From positions 1,283,912-1,347,911 of the forward strand of contig NZ_JACABA010000001.1 of assembly GCF_013377015.1 (NCBI RefSeq): a DNA stretch of 64,000 nt, given 5' to 3'. Position numbers and translations under genes: made by a program. The DNA is from Rhodopseudomonas sp. Lineage in GTDB: Bacteria; Pseudomonadota; Alphaproteobacteria; Rhizobiales; Xanthobacteraceae. The first letter of the stretch is position 1. Each line of letters begins with the position of its first letter. The notes beneath the pieces are model-generated. The model had not been told where the DNA came from. It did not search any database and saw nothing but the letters and a program-made list of their open reading frames with translations. This document shows positions 60,255 to 64,000 of the stretch, piece by piece.

Positions 60255-62498
60255 TCAGGCCACCTGAGCGGGCGCGGTTTCCGCCCCGAATTGGCCGACT
60301 GTCGCCGCGCTGCTCTGCAGGCCCAACAATCCGACGATTTCCTCGTTCGGCCGCGCCTGGCTGAATAGAAAACCCTGCGCCTCGTGGCAGCCCTCGGCGC
60401 GAAGCCAGCTCAGTTCCGCTTCGGTCTCGACGCCCTCGGCGGTGATGGTGACGCCGAGCCCCATGCCGAGGCTGATAATCGACCGCACGATGGCCTGCGA
60501 TTCACGATTGCCGCACAGATCACGAATGAACGACTGGTCGATCTTGATCTTGTCGAACGGAAAGCTGCGCAGATAGCTCAACGATGAATAGCCGGTGCCG
60601 AAATCGTCCATTGAAATCCGCACACCCAGCGCCCTCAGCGCATGCAGTGTCGCCAGCACTTGGCTGCTCTTTTCCAGCAACAGCGTCTCGGTGATTTCGA
60701 GCTCCAGTCGCCGCGGCGGCAGGCCGGAATGCTTCAGTACATCCATCACTACCGACAACAGGTTGCCGACCCGGAACTGCAACGGCGACAGATTGACCGC
60801 GACCCGGACTTCGTCGGGCCAGTTCGCGGCATCCTTGCAGGCGGATTTCAGGATCTGGGCGCCGAGCATATTAATCAGCCCTGTGTCCTCGGCCACCGGG
60901 ATAAATTCCGCCGGCGATATCATGCCTCGCTCGGGATGCGGCCAGCGCACCAGCGCCTCGCAGCCGGTGATACGGCCGTCGGCGAGGCCGATCAGCGGCT
61001 GATAATACGGCCGCAACACCTCGTCTTGAATCGCGGAGCGCAAATCCAGCTCGATCTTGCGGCGGGATTGCGCGCGCGCATCCATCCCCGGCTCGAAGAA
61101 ACTGAACGTCCCTCGCGAATCTTTCTTCGCCCGCGACAGCGCCATGTCGGCGTTCATCAGCAGCTTTTCCGAATCGTCGCCGTCGCCGGGCGCGACTGCG
61201 ATGCCGATGCTGGCGCCGATCACCACCGATTGGCCGTCCAGCAGATACGGCTCGGCGACCGCGTGCAACAATCGCTTAGCCAGCAGGACCACATCTTCGG
61301 GGCGGCTGATCCCGCCCTGAACGATCGCAAATTCGTCGGAGTTGAGCCGGGCGAGCGGGTCCTCCTCGCGCAGCGTAGAGCGCAACCGCCGCGCCACGCC
61401 GCGCAGCAGCTTGTCGCCGACCGCGTGACCCAGCGTGTCGTTCACCGCCTTGAAATTGTCGATGCCGAGAAACAGCACCGCGATCTTTTCCGAACTGCGT
61501 CTAGTGTGGGCCAGCATTTCGTCGAGACGCTTGCGCAGCGAATTGCGGTTGGGCAGTCCAGTCAGCCCGTCATGCTGGGCCATGAAGGCGAGACGCATCT
61601 CGGCGCGCTTGCGCTCGGTGATGTCCATCAGCGCCAGCAACACCGCAGGCTCGTCGCCATAGGTCAACTGCCGGGAATAGATCGCCAGATCGATCAGCGA
61701 CCCGTCAGCCTTGACGTGCTTCCAGGTCCGCGCGGCGCGCTCGTCGCTGGTCTGATCCCCGGCCCACGGCAGCTCGGTTTCGAAGGCCTGCAGGCGGCGG
61801 ATCGTGAGCGACGCGAATTCCGAGGACGAATAGCCGTAATGCTCGACGGCCGCGTCGTTGACGGCGAGAATCCGTTCGTCCTTGAGCCCGCAGACGATCA
61901 TCGGCACCGGATTGCTGTCGAACATCAGCCGGAACGACGCCTCGCGCTGCTTCAGCTCGGTGATATCGACCCGCAGGCCGACGATGCCGCCGTCGGCGGT
62001 GACCCGCTCTTCGATCTGGATGCAACGGCCGTCGGCGAGAATTTGCTCATGACGCTCGCCTGGATGAAACAAACGGTCGATCCGTTCAGCGATCCATTCC
62101 TCCTCGCGGCCCTTGGCCTCGGGATAGTCGCCGCGCTCGACGCCGATCCGGATGGTGTCCTGGATCCTGGCATCGGGCGCAAATAGATCGGCGCTGCGAT
62201 TGTAGATTTCGGCGTAGCGCTTGTTCCAGAGGATGTAGCGTCCCTCAGCGTCAAGAAACACGATGCCCTGCGGCAGGATCTCGATCGCCTCGCGCAACCG
62301 TTCGTGCGACTTTCTCGCCTCCGCGATCGCGGCATCTGCGGCTGCGCGCTCGCGCACGATGGCGCCGGCTTCGGACTGCAGCGGCCGCGCTCTGATCAGC
62401 AATTTCGTGCCTGATTTCAGCAGCCGGCCGCACGTGGTCGCCCGAACCCGCGCCACCCGTTTGAGCAGCTTCTTTCGTTTTGGCCGAACTCTTGGCAT
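60255..62498 (-). CDS. PAS-PAS-GGDEF-EAL c-di-GMP signalling protein
   Basis: A cytoplasmic signalling protein predicted to hydrolyse c-di-GMP. I start it at ATG 62498 (747 residues); the track start 52 codons earlier lacks a ribosome-binding site. Two PAS-type domains come first (EILPQGIVFLDAEGRYILWNK and FDSNPVPMIVCGLKDERIL). The GGDEF domain reads NSDEF (LARLNSDEFAIVQ), so cyclase activity is doubtful, but RxxD is present five residues before it. The EAL domain is complete: EALVRW, NLSPLQF, EITETLLL, DDFGTGYSSLSYL, KIDQSFIRD and EGVETEAEL. A phosphodiesterase modulated by the GGDEF domain is likely. Confidence 0.93.
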   Translation of the reverse strand: MPRVRPKRKKLLKRVARVRATTCGRLLKSGTKLLIRARPLQSEAGAIVRERAAADAAIAEARKSHERLREAIEILPQGIVFLDAEGRYILWNKRYAEIYNRSADLFAPDARIQDTIRIGVERGDYPEAKGREEEWIAERIDRLFHPGERHEQILADGRCIQIEERVTADGGIVGLRVDITELKQREASFRLMFDSNPVPMIVCGLKDERILAVNDAAVEHYGYSSSEFASLTIRRLQAFETELPWAGDQTSDERAARTWKHVKADGSLIDLAIYSRQLTYGDEPAVLLALMDITERKRAEMRLAFMAQHDGLTGLPNRNSLRKRLDEMLAHTRRSSEKIAVLFLGIDNFKAVNDTLGHAVGDKLLRGVARRLRSTLREEDPLARLNSDEFAIVQGGISRPEDVVLLAKRLLHAVAEPYLLDGQSVVIGASIGIAVAPGDGDDSEKLLMNADMALSRAKKDSRGTFSFFEPGMDARAQSRRKIELDLRSAIQDEVLRPYYQPLIGLADGRITGCEALVRWPHPERGMISPAEFIPVAEDTGLINMLGAQILKSACKDAANWPDEVRVAVNLSPLQFRVGNLLSVVMDVLKHSGLPPRRLELEITETLLLEKSSQVLATLHALRALGVRISMDDFGTGYSSLSYLRSFPFDKIKIDQSFIRDLCGNRESQAIVRSIISLGMGLGVTITAEGVETEAELSWLRAEGCHEAQGFLFSQARPNEEIVGLLGLQSSAATVGQFGAETAPAQVA

Positions 62499-62826
62499 TC
62501 CCACGCCCCACTCGCATTCTGCCATTCGGTTGTGCGATAAGTGTCTGAAAAAACTGTGAAACACCGCTGCGAACGATTTCCATCGGCAAGCCCAGGCGAC
62601 GCCATTGCCTGTTTCCAGGGCAGCGAAAGAAGCACAATGCGCGAACAATCGCACGAGTACACGTGACTTGGCTTGAATAACCGTACAATTACGAGGATTG
62701 CATTCGGGCCTGCACAGCGCCTAGGCGGCTGTAAGATCCACCGCACGAAATTTTTGCAGCTATCGACAAGGTTACTAATTAGTTACGACGCCGCGCCGGA
62801 TGCGACTCAGACGGACCGTTGGCGGA

Positions 62827-63285
62827 TTAATTGGATATTTCGATCCGCGTATTACGCGGACCATCACGTTGCACCAGATCGAACAGCGCCGCGGCATGCG
62901 CTGGGTGCAGCCGGACGCAGCCGTGCGATGCCGGCCCGCCGAGCCGAGACAGTTCGGTGGTGCCGTGGATGGCGTAGCCATGATGGAAGAAGATAGAATT
63001 CGGCATCGGTGAGTTGTAGTACCGGCGCGAAAACCAGCGCCGCGCCATGCTCTGCGGCCGGAATACGCCGGTCGGCGTGCCGAAGCCCCGGCGCCCGGTC
63101 GAGACCGGCCAGTTGTAGAGCATCGTCCCGTCGACCATCACCGTCATTTGCTGGGACGACTTGTCGATGTGCACCACCACGCCAGCTCGCGCCGGCGTGA
63201 TCGCCAACACCGCCATCACGGCGATTGCCAACACGCCGGCAACCATCAGTTGGGGCCGCCACCAGCATGAGTCGTTTTTCGCCAT
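62827..63285 (-). CDS. L,D-transpeptidase (YkuD domain)
   Basis: L,D-transpeptidases cross-link peptidoglycan stems or attach lipoproteins to the wall. The 152-residue protein has an N-terminal signal-type helix (LMVAGVLAIAVMAVLAITPARA) followed by a YkuD domain with His107 in YAIHGTTE and SHGCVRL with Cys123. It is short, with no additional domain, as in many small alphaproteobacterial family members. It diverges from mepA across a 205-base spacer that contains a 20-bp palindrome. Confidence 0.93.
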   Translation of the reverse strand: MAKNDSCWWRPQLMVAGVLAIAVMAVLAITPARAGVVVHIDKSSQQMTVMVDGTMLYNWPVSTGRRGFGTPTGVFRPQSMARRWFSRRYYNSPMPNSIFFHHGYAIHGTTELSRLGGPASHGCVRLHPAHAAALFDLVQRDGPRNTRIEISN

Positions 63286-63374
63286 GCTTCACGCCGCCCT
63301 GTTGTCGTTGCGGTCATGATGTCGTTGGGAAGGCCGCGCTGTAAAGATCGCGACGCCTTCGCGACGCTGGCAAT

Positions 63375-63394
63375 CGAGGTTAAACTTAACCTCG
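63375..63394. promoter_or_regulatory. 20-bp palindrome between L,D-transpeptidase gene and mepA
   Basis: CGAGGTTAAACTTAACCTCG consists of perfect 9-bp arms around an AC spacer. It lies 90 bases upstream of the L,D-transpeptidase start and 96 upstream of the mepA start, in the middle of the divergent spacer. No T-run follows on either side, and there is no gene end nearby, so an operator is more likely than a terminator. Confidence 0.55.
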
Positions 63395-63490
63395 GCGGTT
63401 GAGGCGTCATCGTCACAAGCATCGCGCTGCTCCCGTCAACGCGACCCGGCCCGGCTGATTTCGTCGCCGATTTGCGCTATAGAGGTGGCG

Positions 63491-64000
63491 ATGAGACCTC
63501 GTCTGATTCTCACATTGCTGATGTTGCCTGCTGCGGTCGTCACAGCCGCGGTTGCGTTGGCGCAGGACAAGGGAACCATTGATCCGAAGCCGCTGCCGCC
63601 GCTGACCAATCCCAACGATCCGAAACTCGCCGCCAAGGAGCTGTTCGGCCGCATGACCAAGCCGACGGCGGCTCCGGCGCAGGCGATCGGCTTCTATGCC
63701 AAAGGCTGCCTCGCCGGCGGCGAAGCGCTTCCGATCAATGGCGACACCTGGCAGGTGATGCGGCTGTCGCGCAATCGCAATTGGGCGCATCCGGACGTGG
63801 TGACGTTGCTGAAGCGGCTGTCGCGCAAGGCCCACGATCTCGCCGGCTGGCCCGGCATCCTGGTCGGCGACATGGCGCAGCCGCGCGGCGGCCCGATGAT
63901 CACCGGCCATGCCAGCCATCAGGTCGGACTCGACGCCGATATCTGGCTGACGCCGATGCCGAACCGGCCATTGTCGCGCAACGAGCGCGAGGAGATGTCG
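63491..64000 (+). CDS. mepA: Penicillin-insensitive murein endopeptidase MepA, 3' end outside window
   Basis: MepA is a periplasmic LAS-type zinc metallopeptidase that cuts D-Ala-meso-DAP cross-links in peptidoglycan. The reading frame is open to the window's end and so is missing from the ORF track. The 170 visible residues begin MRPRLILTLLMLPAAVVTAA, a signal peptide ending around ALAQ. The zinc-binding/LAS motif is MITGHASHQVGLDADIWL. AGAGG lies upstream of the ATG. A divergent L,D-transpeptidase gene shares the spacer. Confidence 0.95.
   Translation, partial: MRPRLILTLLMLPAAVVTAAVALAQDKGTIDPKPLPPLTNPNDPKLAAKELFGRMTKPTAAPAQAIGFYAKGCLAGGEALPINGDTWQVMRLSRNRNWAHPDVVTLLKRLSRKAHDLAGWPGILVGDMAQPRGGPMITGHASHQVGLDADIWLTPMPNRPLSRNEREEMS

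Noticed and set aside
62774-62783. ACTAATTAGT palindrome between L,D-transpeptidase and EAL genes as an operator
   Set aside because: Only 10 bp, AT-rich, and about 275 bases from the nearest start codon it could control; likely by chance.

Overview
The window is a 64-kb, GC-rich, gene-dense chromosomal segment of an alphaproteobacterium of the Bradyrhizobium/Rhodopseudomonas group, most likely a Rhodopseudomonas palustris-type organism. Three things point there: the order rpsT-dnaA-dnaN-recF-gyrB, a DnaA N-terminus of the R. palustris type, and a complete ccoNOQP-fixGHIS cluster with FixK/FNR-type boxes a short distance from gyrB. This is inference from recognised proteins and gene order; no search was run. 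Strong GC codon bias opens very long antisense ORFs opposite most genes, and these are left out.

Layout: (1) 1-6.6 kb: translation and RNA-decay cluster infB (5' cut off)-rbfA-truB-rpsO-pnp, with a terminator and an extended hairpin between rpsO and pnp and a strong terminator after pnp. (2) 7.0-18.4 kb: accessory and metabolic genes: a soluble chemoreceptor with three tandem PAS domains, an acyl-CoA ligase, an HD-GYP-like protein with an altered HD motif, a two-subunit molybdenum hydroxylase (IorAB type), a dienelactone hydrolase, a lone Wza-like lipoprotein, msrA and small unknowns. (3) 18.4-27 kb: replication block rpsT, a 1.26-kb gene-free stretch, dnaA, dnaN, recF, gyrB. (4) 26.9-28.5 kb: an Lrp regulator with a multi-pass membrane protein, and a small unknown. 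(5) 28.9-37.9 kb: cbb3 oxidase structural genes ccoNOQP and assembly genes fixGHIS, then a HisKA_2-type histidine kinase. (6) 38.1-48.8 kb: reductases, SDRs, glutathione-linked enzymes, a GIY-YIG protein, a serine hydrolase, gamma-glutamyltransferase, an MFS exporter and a zinc-ribbon protein. (7) 48.8-64 kb: purH, a heparinase-like protein, rsmB, an SDHAF4-like protein, a thermonuclease, argG, a PAP2 phosphatase, an amine oxidase, a YiiX-like hydrolase, a PAS-GGDEF-EAL protein, an L,D-transpeptidase and the start of mepA.

Nothing here looks like an obvious new multi-gene system. There is no CRISPR array, prophage, insertion sequence, tRNA or rRNA that I can see, and most of the window is core genome. 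The observations most worth following are regulatory dyads and altered catalytic motifs: two near-identical ACCCGGGTAA palindromes around a GST/DUF2239/GIY-YIG group, a 20-bp palindrome between two divergent cell-wall genes, a GANTC cluster in the long gap before dnaA that has no clear DnaA box, an HD-GYP domain with YD in place of HD, a GGDEF domain reading NSDEF but keeping an inhibitory-site pattern, and an SDR with Phe in place of the catalytic Tyr.
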